From positions 1 to 18,571 of the forward strand of contig CAJQMX010000156.1 in assembly GCA_905479515.1 (NCBI GenBank): DNA of 18,571 nucleotides, written 5' to 3'. Positions 7,661 through 14,332 of the stretch are shown here, piece after piece (position 1 is the first letter of the stretch; every line of letters begins with the position of its first letter). This DNA is from an uncultured Parasphingopyxis sp. Lineage in GTDB: Bacteria > Pseudomonadota > Alphaproteobacteria > Sphingomonadales > Sphingomonadaceae. Below the pieces are notes generated by a model. The model had not been told where the DNA came from and ran no database searches. It saw nothing but the letters and a program-made list of their open reading frames with translations. A program made the position numbers and the translations under genes.

Positions 7661-7735
7661 GGGCGCGTAGCTCAGTGGGAGAGCACTGCCTTCACACGGC
7701 AGGGGTCGCTGGTTCAATCCCAGCCGCGCCCACCA
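7661..7735 (+). tRNA. tRNA-Val (anticodon CAC), CCA encoded
   Basis: Full cloverleaf: acceptor GGGCGCG/CGCGCCC, D-stem GCTC/GAGC, anticodon stem CTGCC/GGCAG with loop TTCACAC giving anticodon CAC, T-arm GCTGG-TTCAATC-CCAGC, discriminator A and encoded CCA (7733-7735). It reads GUG valine codons. The gene begins about 36 bases after the T-run of the hupB terminator, leaving no room for an obvious promoter of its own. Directly after CCA a small inverted repeat GAATTT/AAATTC (7736-7752) could mark the processing region. Confidence 0.97.
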
Positions 7736-7768
7736 GAATTTGACAGAAATTCCTTAGCGGGGAATCGC

Positions 7769-7846
7769 CGCACCAACCCGCACCCCCACCCGGCCTCCCA
7801 TAGAATACACTGAGTGGGAGGCCGGGTGGGGGTGCGGGCTGGTGCG
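7769..7846. repeat. Giant near-perfect inverted repeat between two tRNA genes
   Basis: The left arm 7769-7800 and right arm 7815-7846 are each 32 bases and are reverse complements except for one A/C mismatch (left 7776, right 7839). The loop is 14 bases (TAGAATACACTGAG). The arms are very GC-rich, with C-runs on the left and G-runs on the right. No T-run follows on either strand, so a simple terminator is unlikely. It looks like a repetitive extragenic palindrome or a miniature mobile hairpin, but no target-site duplication was identified and a second copy is not in this window. Confidence 0.85.
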
Positions 7847-7848
7847 AC

Positions 7849-7868
7849 GCTCGGCCATCCGGTCGAGC
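7849..7868. repeat. Second hairpin directly after the giant inverted repeat
   Basis: GCTCGGCC (7849-7856) and GGTCGAGC (7861-7868) pair over 8 positions, one G-U, with loop ATCC. It starts two bases after the 32-bp element and may be part of the same unit. CTGACAAAAATG follows, which is no T-run on this strand. Confidence 0.5.
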
Positions 7869-7904
7869 CTGACAAAAATGCATCCGTAATTTTATTACAA
7901 ACCA

Positions 7905-7933
7905 TTGACGATAGGGCGTTGGCGACCCTATGT
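7905..7933 (+). promoter_or_regulatory. Promoter of tRNA-His
   Basis: TTGACG (7905-7910), 17 bases, CTATGT (7928-7933), then GCGCGGC, a GC-rich discriminator of the kind seen in stringently controlled stable-RNA promoters. The start would be near 7940, about 20 bases before the mature tRNA. The -35 is good and the -10 is only fair. An inverted repeat ATAGGG (7911-7916) / CCCTAT (7926-7931) overlaps spacer and -10. Confidence 0.5.
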
Positions 7934-7959
7934 GCGCGGCTGGCTTTTACGCCACTTAT

Positions 7960-8037
7960 GGCGATCGTAGTTCAATTGGTTAGAACGCCGGCTTGTGATG
8001 CCGGAGGTTGCGGGTTCAAGTCCCGTCGGTCGCCCCA
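7960..8037 (+). tRNA. tRNA-His (anticodon GTG) with encoded G-1 and CCA
   Basis: Acceptor GCGATCG/CGGTCGC (one T-G pair), preceded by the extra G at 7960 (G-1) that faces C73 (8034), the identity pair of histidine tRNA. D-stem GTTC/GAAC, anticodon stem CCGGC/GCCGG with loop TTGTGAT giving GTG, T-arm GCGGG-TTCAAGT-CCCGT, encoded CCA at 8035-8037. The next gene starts 40 bases later with no terminator visible, so it could share the transcript. Confidence 0.97.
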
Positions 8038-8077
8038 TTTTCGGCTGATTTGATCACCCGCTACGCAGGAATTTGTA

Positions 8078-9127
8078 ATGTCCGCGACCTGGGACCTTCC
8101 CGACTTCGATGACCATGAAGCAGTGCATCTGTTTCGCGATTCCGAAAGCGGATTAAGCGCAATTATCGCCGTGCATTCGACCCATTTGGGGCCGGCAGCC
8201 GGCGGTGTTCGTTTCTGGCATTATTCCGATTCGACGCTGGCCATTACCGATGCCCTGCGCCTTTCGCGCGGCATGAGCTTCAAGAACGCGATGGCGGGAT
8301 TGCCGATGGGTGGTGGCAAGGCCGTTATCCTGGCCGATGAAGCAAAAACCAAAACGCCTGAAATGTTGCGCGCCTTTGGACGAATCATCGACAGTCTCGG
8401 CGGGCGTTATGTAACTGCCGAGGATGTTGGAATGACAACCGGCGATATGGTCGAGATCCGCAGCGAGACTGATCATGTGTCGGGTCTTCCGGTCGTAAGC
8501 GGCGCTGCTGGCGGCGATCCCGGACCCTATACGGCGCTCGGTGTATTTCTGGGCGTCAAGGCTGCGGCGAAGCGTGCGCTCGGTACTGACAGCGTCAAGG
8601 ATGTGCATGTTGCGATCCAGGGAATCGGTAGCGTGGGCGGCGGACTTGCAAAATTGCTGGCTGCAGAAGGCGCGCGCCTGACACTGGCTGATGTGAATGT
8701 TGACCGTGCCAAGGCGCTCGCCGCGGAATATGGCGGAGAAGCTGCCTCTGCTGATGCGATCCTCACGACCGAAGCCGATATTGTGAGCCCATGCGCGCTG
8801 GGTGCTATCCTTGACGAGAAGAGCATTGCCGCGCTTCGCTGTTCTGCCGTGGCAGGCGGCGCGAATAACCAGCTTGCCACGCCGGGCGATGGCCAGCGCA
8901 TCCATGATCGCGGCATCCTGTTCGCGCCTGACTATGTCATCAACGCGGGCGGCATCATCAATGTCGGCCTCGAATATATGGGGCAGGGTGACCAGCAGGA
9001 AGTTGAGACGCGGATCGCGAAGATCCCCGAACGCCTCGAACAGGTGTGGCAGGAAGCCGAAGAAACTGGTGATCCGGCTGCCGATGTTGCCGATCGTATC
9101 GCGCGCCGGTTGATCGGTCGAAGCTAG
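8078..9127 (+). CDS. Glu/Leu/Phe/Val dehydrogenase family protein, leucine dehydrogenase type
   Basis: NAD-dependent oxidative deamination of a branched-chain amino acid to the 2-oxo acid and ammonium, in the cytoplasm. The 349 residues are close to the 360-odd of leucine dehydrogenase and shorter than glutamate dehydrogenase. Seen: substrate-binding K69 (SFKNA), catalytic lysine K81 in GLPMGGGK, D116 in TAEDVG, and the Rossmann motif QGIGSVGGG near 181-189. The substrate (Leu, Val or Phe) cannot be fixed from sequence; the leucine type is the best guess. ATG 8078 has AGGA (8067-8070). Its TAG stop shares a CTAG with the convergent exporter gene. Confidence 0.88.
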   Translation: MSATWDLPDFDDHEAVHLFRDSESGLSAIIAVHSTHLGPAAGGVRFWHYSDSTLAITDALRLSRGMSFKNAMAGLPMGGGKAVILADEAKTKTPEMLRAFGRIIDSLGGRYVTAEDVGMTTGDMVEIRSETDHVSGLPVVSGAAGGDPGPYTALGVFLGVKAAAKRALGTDSVKDVHVAIQGIGSVGGGLAKLLAAEGARLTLADVNVDRAKALAAEYGGEAASADAILTTEADIVSPCALGAILDEKSIAALRCSAVAGGANNQLATPGDGQRIHDRGILFAPDYVINAGGIINVGLEYMGQGDQQEVETRIAKIPERLEQVWQEAEETGDPAADVADRIARRLIGRS

Positions 9128-10029
9128 ACGATAACCGGCCGGACGGGCGTTTTGCGCCTGCGCTCACGGAACAGGGTATAAAGGCCGCTGGCGATAATGA
9201 TCGCGGCCCCGAACGCGGTCGTGATGGTGGGCAAGTCAGACCAGATCAGCCAACCCAGTCCCACCGCCCAGAGCAATTGTATATAGTCAAAGGGCGCAAC
9301 GACAACGACTGGTGCCACGCGCAGCGATGCGGTCAATAACAGCTGCGCTATGCCGCCAAACATCGAGATTGAGACCATGATGGCCCAACCCTGCCAGTCA
9401 TGGTTGGTCCCGAAAAATGGCACGACGAATCCCGTAGATATCGCGGCGATGAGCGTGAACCAGAAAACGGTGGTCATGGCCCGCTCGGTCTTGCTGATCT
9501 GGCGGATTGTTACGATGACGCATGCGACGCCGAATGCCGCTATCAGCGCAACGATCAATCCGGTGAGCGGCAGGCTGGAATTTTGCGGCTGCATCACCAC
9601 CAGCACACCGACAAAGCCAATCACCACGGCTCCCCAGCGATGCCAGCCCACGGTTTCCATCAGGAAAACGGCGGAAAGAACGGTGGCGAACACGGGTGCG
9701 GCAAAACTGATGGTCGTTGCCTCGGCGAGCGGTAGCAAGGTGATGGAAAAATAACTGCAGCCCATCGCGATTAGGCCGATTAGTGCGCGCCAAAGATGGG
9801 CCTTGGGCCGGTTTGTCTTGATCACGGAGAAACCCGGGCGCAGCGCGATCCACAAGAGGAGCGGGGGAAGTGCAAAGGCGAACCGCCAAAAGATCATCTC
9901 GATCGTGTGAAGGCCATAATCCGATCCGATTTTCACCATGGCCGCCATCAGGGAAAAGACGGTTGCAGCCATGATGCGCAGCAGGATGCCCTTTACCGGG
10001 CTTTGTTCAGGCGGAGAAAGGTCGGTCAA
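9124..10029 (-). CDS. DMT superfamily transporter, EamA family
   Basis: Inner-membrane protein of the drug/metabolite transporter superfamily, likely an exporter of metabolites; the substrate is unknown. At 301 residues with about ten hydrophobic segments it shows two tandem EamA domains (about 14-146 and 156-289), the first with the typical EMIFWRFAFALPPLL and EATTISFAAPVFATVLS segments. The C-terminus is basic (RERRRKTPVR). The start used is TTG at 10029: an in-frame TAG lies just upstream (10045-10047) and the next ATG (9972) would cut into the first membrane helix. AGAGG lies 12 bases before the TTG, a long spacing. It converges on the dehydrogenase gene with a 4-base overlap and diverges from ccmC. 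Confidence 0.82.
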   Translation of the reverse strand: MTDLSPPEQSPVKGILLRIMAATVFSLMAAMVKIGSDYGLHTIEMIFWRFAFALPPLLLWIALRPGFSVIKTNRPKAHLWRALIGLIAMGCSYFSITLLPLAEATTISFAAPVFATVLSAVFLMETVGWHRWGAVVIGFVGVLVVMQPQNSSLPLTGLIVALIAAFGVACVIVTIRQISKTERAMTTVFWFTLIAAISTGFVVPFFGTNHDWQGWAIMVSISMFGGIAQLLLTASLRVAPVVVVAPFDYIQLLWAVGLGWLIWSDLPTITTAFGAAIIIASGLYTLFRERRRKTPVRPVIV

Positions 10030-10081
10030 GCGTGCTGAAAACCTCTAATCTGGAAGAAAGGGGGGCAATAAAGGGATGGCA

Positions 10082-10126
10082 GGCCGTCTTATGCTTTTCC
10101 CCGGGCAGATGCTACGCTAAGAGGCC
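10082..10126 (+). promoter_or_regulatory. Inverted repeat covering the ccmC Shine-Dalgarno
   Basis: GGCC-G-TCTTA (10082-10091) and TAAGA-GGCC (10118-10126) pair over nine positions with one bulged G (10086). The right arm contains GAGG (10121-10124), the SD of ccmC, whose ATG is at 10133. Folding would hide the ribosome site. It may equally be an operator in the divergent eamA-ccmC spacer (10030-10132). I found no confident -35/-10 pair in that spacer. Confidence 0.35.
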
Positions 10127-10132
10127 GCTTCC

Positions 10133-10849
10133 ATGCATGTTTTTGCCAACCCAACCCGTTTTCTTTCGATCGCCCGGCCGCTGACGCCGTGGCTGTTCTG
10201 GGGCGGCATGGCGTTGACGAGTGTCGCGCTTTTTATCGGGCTTTTCCGGTCACCTGAAGACTATCTGCAGGGCGATCTGGTGCGCATCATGTATGTCCAT
10301 GTGCCCACCGCCTGGCTTGGCATGGCGGGTTGGAGCGGCATTCTCGTCGCAAGCCTGATGCAGCTTGTATGGCGTCATCCATTGGCTGGTATAGCGGCGC
10401 GGGCAATTGCGGCGCCCGGCGCGCTGTTCACCGCGCTATGCCTTTTGACTGGCTCGATCTGGGGGCGCCCTGCCTGGGGGACCTGGTGGATATGGGACGG
10501 ACGGCTGACCTCGATGCTGGTCTTGCTGTTCCTTTATCTCGGCTTCATGGCGCTGGCTGCAGCAAGCGACGAACGTGCCAGCATCGGTAGAATTGCGGCG
10601 GTTTTTGGCGTGGTTGGTGCGGTGAACCTCCCGATCATCCACTATTCGGTCACCTGGTGGAATTCGCTTCACCAACCGCAAAGCATCACGTTGAGCGGTT
10701 CGGCAATCGACAGTGCGATGCTGTGGCCTTTGGCGCTGTCAGCGCTGGGTTTCTCCCTCCTGTTCGCCGGTATCGTTCTTCTGAGGATGCGCAGGATAAT
10801 TGCAGACATTCGTATTGAGGCCCGGCTCCGCCGGATGGCCCAGGGATAA
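10133..10849 (+). CDS. ccmC: Heme exporter/handling protein CcmC, cytochrome c maturation System I
   Basis: Inner-membrane protein that binds heme at the periplasmic side and loads it onto CcmE. The 238 residues have about six membrane segments. The tryptophan-rich WWD signature is present (WGTWWIWDGRLTS, 115-127), flanked by the conserved periplasmic histidines in MYVHVPTAW (H55) and in IIHYSVTWWNSLHQP (H170, H180). It is the first gene of the ccmCDEFGHI operon; ccmA and ccmB, which usually precede it, are absent here, and an exporter gene in the opposite direction takes their place. SD GAGG lies 8 bases before the ATG, within a dyad. Confidence 0.95.
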   Translation: MHVFANPTRFLSIARPLTPWLFWGGMALTSVALFIGLFRSPEDYLQGDLVRIMYVHVPTAWLGMAGWSGILVASLMQLVWRHPLAGIAARAIAAPGALFTALCLLTGSIWGRPAWGTWWIWDGRLTSMLVLLFLYLGFMALAAASDERASIGRIAAVFGVVGAVNLPIIHYSVTWWNSLHQPQSITLSGSAIDSAMLWPLALSALGFSLLFAGIVLLRMRRIIADIRIEARLRRMAQG

Positions 10850-10853
10850 TATC

Positions 10854-10988
10854 ATGGAGCAATGGCCTTTCATTATCGCAGCCTATGGCTGTACCATCGT
10901 TGGAACCCTGGCCCTGTCGATATGGAGCTATGCCAAAATGCGGACGTCCGAAGCACGTGCTGCAGCGCTGCGAGAGGATAAACGCTGA
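10854..10988 (+). CDS. ccmD: Heme exporter protein CcmD
   Basis: Very small membrane protein (44 residues) that helps release holo-CcmE from the CcmABC complex. One membrane helix (FIIAAYGCTIVGTLALSIWSY, about 6-26) is followed by a basic cytoplasmic tail ending REDKR, the CcmD pattern. Start ATG 10854 is chosen because AGGGA (10842-10846, inside the ccmC end) is correctly spaced; an upstream in-frame ATG would overlap ccmC. Its TGA overlaps the ATG of ccmE by one base. Confidence 0.88.
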   Translation: MEQWPFIIAAYGCTIVGTLALSIWSYAKMRTSEARAAALREDKR

Positions 10989-11419
10989 TGAAGGCCAAGC
11001 ATCAAAGGCTGACACTTGTCATTATCGCAATCGTGGCGGTTATCGGCGCCGGCTTCCTTGCGCTGTACGGGCTGCGGGACAATGCCGCGCTGTTCCGGAC
11101 ACCTTCTGACCTTGCGGCCGAAACCGTTCCGGTCGGTCAGGCGTTCCGGCTTGGCGGAATGGTTTCGGATGGATCTATTGAAGAACTGGCGGACGGTATC
11201 ACCATTCGCTTTGTAGTCCAGGATGCCGAGGCCGAAGTTGCGGTGCTCTATTCCGGGATAACGCCTGATCTGTTTGCCGAAAACTCCGGTGTTGTTGCCG
11301 AAGGCGCGTTGGATGCGCGGGGTGTATTTATCGCCGAAACGATCCTTGCAAAGCATGATGAGAATTATATGCCGCCCGAACTTGCGGATGTAGATATGGG
11401 CGGAGACACAAGCCAATGA
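10988..11419 (+). CDS. ccmE: Cytochrome c maturation heme chaperone CcmE
   Basis: Periplasmic heme chaperone, anchored by one N-terminal helix (about 8-28), that carries heme covalently from CcmC to CcmF. The 143 residues form the usual small beta-barrel (OB-fold) domain. The heme-attaching histidine is H123 in LAKHDENYMPPE, with Y127 as the nearby conserved tyrosine. FRLGGMVSDGSI (53-64) is the usual family entry to the barrel. Start overlaps the ccmD stop (TGATG) and its own stop overlaps the ccmF start (ATGA), implying translational coupling. Confidence 0.96.
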   Translation: MKAKHQRLTLVIIAIVAVIGAGFLALYGLRDNAALFRTPSDLAAETVPVGQAFRLGGMVSDGSIEELADGITIRFVVQDAEAEVAVLYSGITPDLFAENSGVVAEGALDARGVFIAETILAKHDENYMPPELADVDMGGDTSQ

Positions 11420-13341
11420 TTGCAGAAGCAGGACTGGCAGCCCTTTGGCTTGCGGCGGCCCTTTGCGGTCTCCAGCTGGTATTCGGCGTGATGGCATTGC
11501 GGTCTGACGATAGCGGTGTTGCAACGGCGATTCGGCCCGTCGCGGTCGTTCAGGGCATTCTGACGGCGGTGGCCTTTGCCATGCTGATCTGGCTGTTCCT
11601 ACGGACTGACCTGTCGGTTGAGCTGGTTGCCGCAAACAGCCATTCGGCCAAGCCCTGGCTCTATAAATTCGCCGGAACCTGGGGCAATCACGAAGGCTCG
11701 ATGCTGCTTTGGGTGGCGATCCTTGCCGCCTCTGGCGCGCTTGTTGCGATCTTTGAGCGACGGCTGAAAGAAAAAACACTGATCGCAACTTTGGCCGCGC
11801 AGGCTGCCATTGGCATTGGCTTTTACGCCTTTCTGCTCTTCGCTTCGAATCCCTTTGCGAGGCTGTCTCCGGCCGCTCCAGAGGGCAGGGGTCTCAATCC
11901 CCTGTTGCAAGACCCCGGTTTGGCCTTCCATCCGCCGACGCTCTATTTTGGCTATGTCGGTATATCGATCGCCTTTTCCTTCGCCGTTGGGGCGCTGATC
12001 ACGCGCGATGTCGGCCCGGTATTTGCCCGCGCCATGCGCCCCTGGATCCTCGCTTCATGGATATTCCTCACGCTTGGCGTAGGGGCAGGAAGCTATTGGG
12101 CCTATTATGAGTTGGGCTGGGGAGGCTGGTGGTTCTGGGACCCGGTGGAGAATGCCGCGCTCATGCCCTGGCTCGCTGCTACCGCATTGCTGCACTCCGT
12201 AACCGTGCTTGCGACACGTGATGCGCTGCGCGCCTGGACGATCATGCTTGCCGTTGTCGCATTCTCAATGTCGATGCTCGGCACCTTCCTCGTCCGTTCG
12301 GGCGTATTGACCAGCGTTCATGCCTTTGCGGTCGATCCCCGGCGCGGGACATTCATCCTTGCGCTTCTGATCATCTATATTGGCGGTGCGCTTGCGCTTT
12401 ATGCGTTGCGCGTCGGCACGGTGAGAGAGGGCTCCCGGTTCGAATTTATGAGCCGTGAAGGCGCACTGGTCGTCAACAATGTCCTGCTCTCAGCAATCCT
12501 CGGCATCGTCCTGATCGGAACACTGTATCCGCTCGGCGTAGAAGCTGTGACGGGTGAGCAACTGTCGGTTGGCCCACCTTATTTCAACGCGACGGCCGGG
12601 CCGCTGGCCTTGTTGCTGGTCGCAGTCATGGCGGTCGGGCCGCTTTTGCGCTGGCGGCGGGACGAATGGCAAAACGTTATGGGCCGGATATCTGTGCCGG
12701 TGCTGATTTCCGCGCTCGCGCTTTTTGCGCTGGTAATGTTCGCCTCGCCGATAGGTATCCTGCCGATGCTCGGTCTTATTCTCGCTGCCGGAGTTGGGGC
12801 TGCGAGCCTGGCACCGCTGTGGAAGCGCAATCTGCGCCGGACGCCGCTCTTCACCTATGGCATGGTGGTTGCGCATCTGGGGATAGCGGTAACCATGGCC
12901 GGCATGGCCAGTGAAAGTGCATTCAGCGAAGAGGTGCTCGTCGCTGTTCGGCCCGGGGACACCCATCAGGTCGGGCCTTATTCGGTGACGTTCAACAGCA
13001 CGAGGCCAGTCGCTGGCCCCAACTGGACGGCCGTGGAAGCGGGTTTGACAGTCCAGCGCGGGGACGGCGAGCCTTTCACCCTCACGCCGCAAGCGCGGAT
13101 GTTCTCATCCCCGCAGACCGAAACCAGTGAAGCCGCGATTCAGACGGCCTGGAACGGCCAGCTCTACACGGTTCTTGGCAATGGAGACGGATCGGGCCGC
13201 TGGCAGCTGCGGCTCTGGTGGAAGCCTTTCGTGACGTTGATCTGGCTGGGCGGCATATTGATTGCTTTTGGCGGTTTGCTCTCGCTGGTTGGCCGGGTGC
13301 GGCGTGAGCGCAAGACCATGGAACGGGAAGCATGGGCATGA
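11416..13341 (+). CDS. ccmF: Cytochrome c heme lyase subunit CcmF
   Basis: Large inner-membrane component of the heme ligation complex that takes heme from CcmE and attaches it to apocytochrome. The 641 residues agree with the family. Signatures: GTWGNHEGSMLLW (87-99), LQDPGLAFHPPTLYFGYVG (164-182), the WWD heme-binding motif GWGGWWFWDPVEN (234-246) and GTFLVRSGVLTSVHAFAVDP further on. Many membrane helices, with a periplasmic loop at about 510-600 before the last helix. Start overlaps ccmE by ATGA; the end overlaps the start of ccmG. Confidence 0.97.
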   Translation: MIAEAGLAALWLAAALCGLQLVFGVMALRSDDSGVATAIRPVAVVQGILTAVAFAMLIWLFLRTDLSVELVAANSHSAKPWLYKFAGTWGNHEGSMLLWVAILAASGALVAIFERRLKEKTLIATLAAQAAIGIGFYAFLLFASNPFARLSPAAPEGRGLNPLLQDPGLAFHPPTLYFGYVGISIAFSFAVGALITRDVGPVFARAMRPWILASWIFLTLGVGAGSYWAYYELGWGGWWFWDPVENAALMPWLAATALLHSVTVLATRDALRAWTIMLAVVAFSMSMLGTFLVRSGVLTSVHAFAVDPRRGTFILALLIIYIGGALALYALRVGTVREGSRFEFMSREGALVVNNVLLSAILGIVLIGTLYPLGVEAVTGEQLSVGPPYFNATAGPLALLLVAVMAVGPLLRWRRDEWQNVMGRISVPVLISALALFALVMFASPIGILPMLGLILAAGVGAASLAPLWKRNLRRTPLFTYGMVVAHLGIAVTMAGMASESAFSEEVLVAVRPGDTHQVGPYSVTFNSTRPVAGPNWTAVEAGLTVQRGDGEPFTLTPQARMFSSPQTETSEAAIQTAWNGQLYTVLGNGDGSGRWQLRLWWKPFVTLIWLGGILIAFGGLLSLVGRVRRERKTMEREAWA

Positions 13342-13916
13342 GCGACAAGCCAGACATGGAAGCCCAGACATTGGCCATGAAACGCTTTGTTTTGTGGGTG
13401 CCGCTGGTGATCGCGGCGATCTTTTTCGGCTTTTTCACCTACGCGCTCTATTTCGGGAACACGTCACCTCAGCAACGCGCCATCCAGTCGCAACTGGTCG
13501 GTCAGCCGATGCCGGAATTTTCGCTGGAGCCCGCGCTGCCGGGCCGGCCGGGATTGAGCAGTGCCGATCTGGCAACGGGCGAACCGCGCCTCGTCAACTT
13601 TTTTGCCAGCTGGTGCGTTCCGTGCATCGCTGAAGCGCCCCAGCTCATGCAGCTGCGCGAAGCCGGCGTCGTGATCGACGCAATTGCCGTGCGGGACCGG
13701 CCCGAGGATGTGTTTGCGTTTCTCCAGCGTTGGGGCGATCCCTATGAGCGGATCGGCGCCGACACGCAGAGCGAAGCCCAACTTGCGCTCGGCTCTTCCG
13801 GTGTACCGGAAACCTTCGTTGTCGATGGCAATGGGATCATCATTCGCCAGCATATCGGCGATATCCGCCCTGAGCATGTGCCCGAGCTTCTGGCAGCGCT
13901 GGAAAATGCCCGATGA
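13338..13916 (+). CDS. ccmG: Thiol:disulfide interchange protein CcmG (DsbE)
   Basis: Membrane-tethered periplasmic thioredoxin that keeps the CXXCH cysteines of apocytochrome c reduced, working with CcmH. The 192 residues have an N-terminal anchor (about 16-39) and a thioredoxin fold with the redox pair C93-VP-C96 (FFASWCVPC) and the cis-proline segment GVPETFVVDGNG. ATG 13338 is preferred over the in-frame ATG 13332: GGGAAG (13325-13330) is 7 bases from 13338 but touches 13332, and 13338 gives the same ATGA overlap with ccmF as other joints in this operon. Its stop overlaps the ccmH start. Confidence 0.92.
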   Translation: MSDKPDMEAQTLAMKRFVLWVPLVIAAIFFGFFTYALYFGNTSPQQRAIQSQLVGQPMPEFSLEPALPGRPGLSSADLATGEPRLVNFFASWCVPCIAEAPQLMQLREAGVVIDAIAVRDRPEDVFAFLQRWGDPYERIGADTQSEAQLALGSSGVPETFVVDGNGIIIRQHIGDIRPEHVPELLAALENAR

Positions 13917-14332
13917 CGCGCTGGTTCGCCATGCTGCTTCTGGCTGTGAGTCTCGCTGGGCCGGTTCATGCGCAATCGCGCATGGCGGAGGCCGAATGGG
14001 CCAATCAGCAACTCCCTGATCCGGCACAGGAAGCAGAAGCCAAAGAATTGATGGAATCGCTGCGCTGCCTTGTGTGTCAGGGCCAGTCGATTGCCGATAG
14101 CGATGCCGATATGGCGTCCGATATGCGGGCGCTTGTCCGCCGCCGTATTGCCGCGGGTGAGGAACCTGACGATATCCGCGCATGGCTGGTTGAACGCTAT
14201 GGCCGCTGGATCACCTATGATCCCCCGATGGACGCGGTGACATGGCCCTTGTGGTTGCTCCCCATCCTGCTCCTCGGATTTGGCATCTGGCTGGCACGTG
14301 GTCGTTTCCGCACCCGGAAGAAGGAAAGCTGA
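13913..14332 (+). CDS. ccmH: Cytochrome c-type biogenesis protein CcmH
   Basis: Periplasmic thiol oxidoreductase and apocytochrome chaperone of the heme ligation complex. The 139 residues begin with a signal peptide (about 1-20, ending VHA), then the diagnostic LRCLVCQGQSI with C52 and C55, the three-helix domain with DIRAWLVERYGRWITYDPP, and a C-terminal membrane helix (about 111-129) followed by a basic RGRFRTRKK tail. It corresponds to the short, single-module CcmH rather than the long E. coli fusion. ATGA overlap with ccmG and TGATG overlap with ccmI. Confidence 0.95.
   Translation: MTRWFAMLLLAVSLAGPVHAQSRMAEAEWANQQLPDPAQEAEAKELMESLRCLVCQGQSIADSDADMASDMRALVRRRIAAGEEPDDIRAWLVERYGRWITYDPPMDAVTWPLWLLPILLLGFGIWLARGRFRTRKKES

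Noticed and set aside
7769..7868. CRISPR or integration attachment site beside tRNA-Val
   Set aside because: There is one inverted element, no direct repeats with spacers, no repeat of the tRNA 3' end and no integrase gene nearby.
7692..8053. Short open frames over the tRNA genes and the giant hairpin
   Set aside because: They translate tRNA and palindrome sequence; no ribosome site and no protein-like composition.
8153..8905. 250-residue reverse-strand open frame over the leucine dehydrogenase gene
   Set aside because: Antisense shadow of a gene with intact catalytic motifs; no start context or family match seen.
10928..11788. 286-residue reverse-strand open frame across ccmD-ccmE-ccmF
   Set aside because: It crosses three coupled real genes and has low-complexity Arg/Gln-rich composition; no domain.
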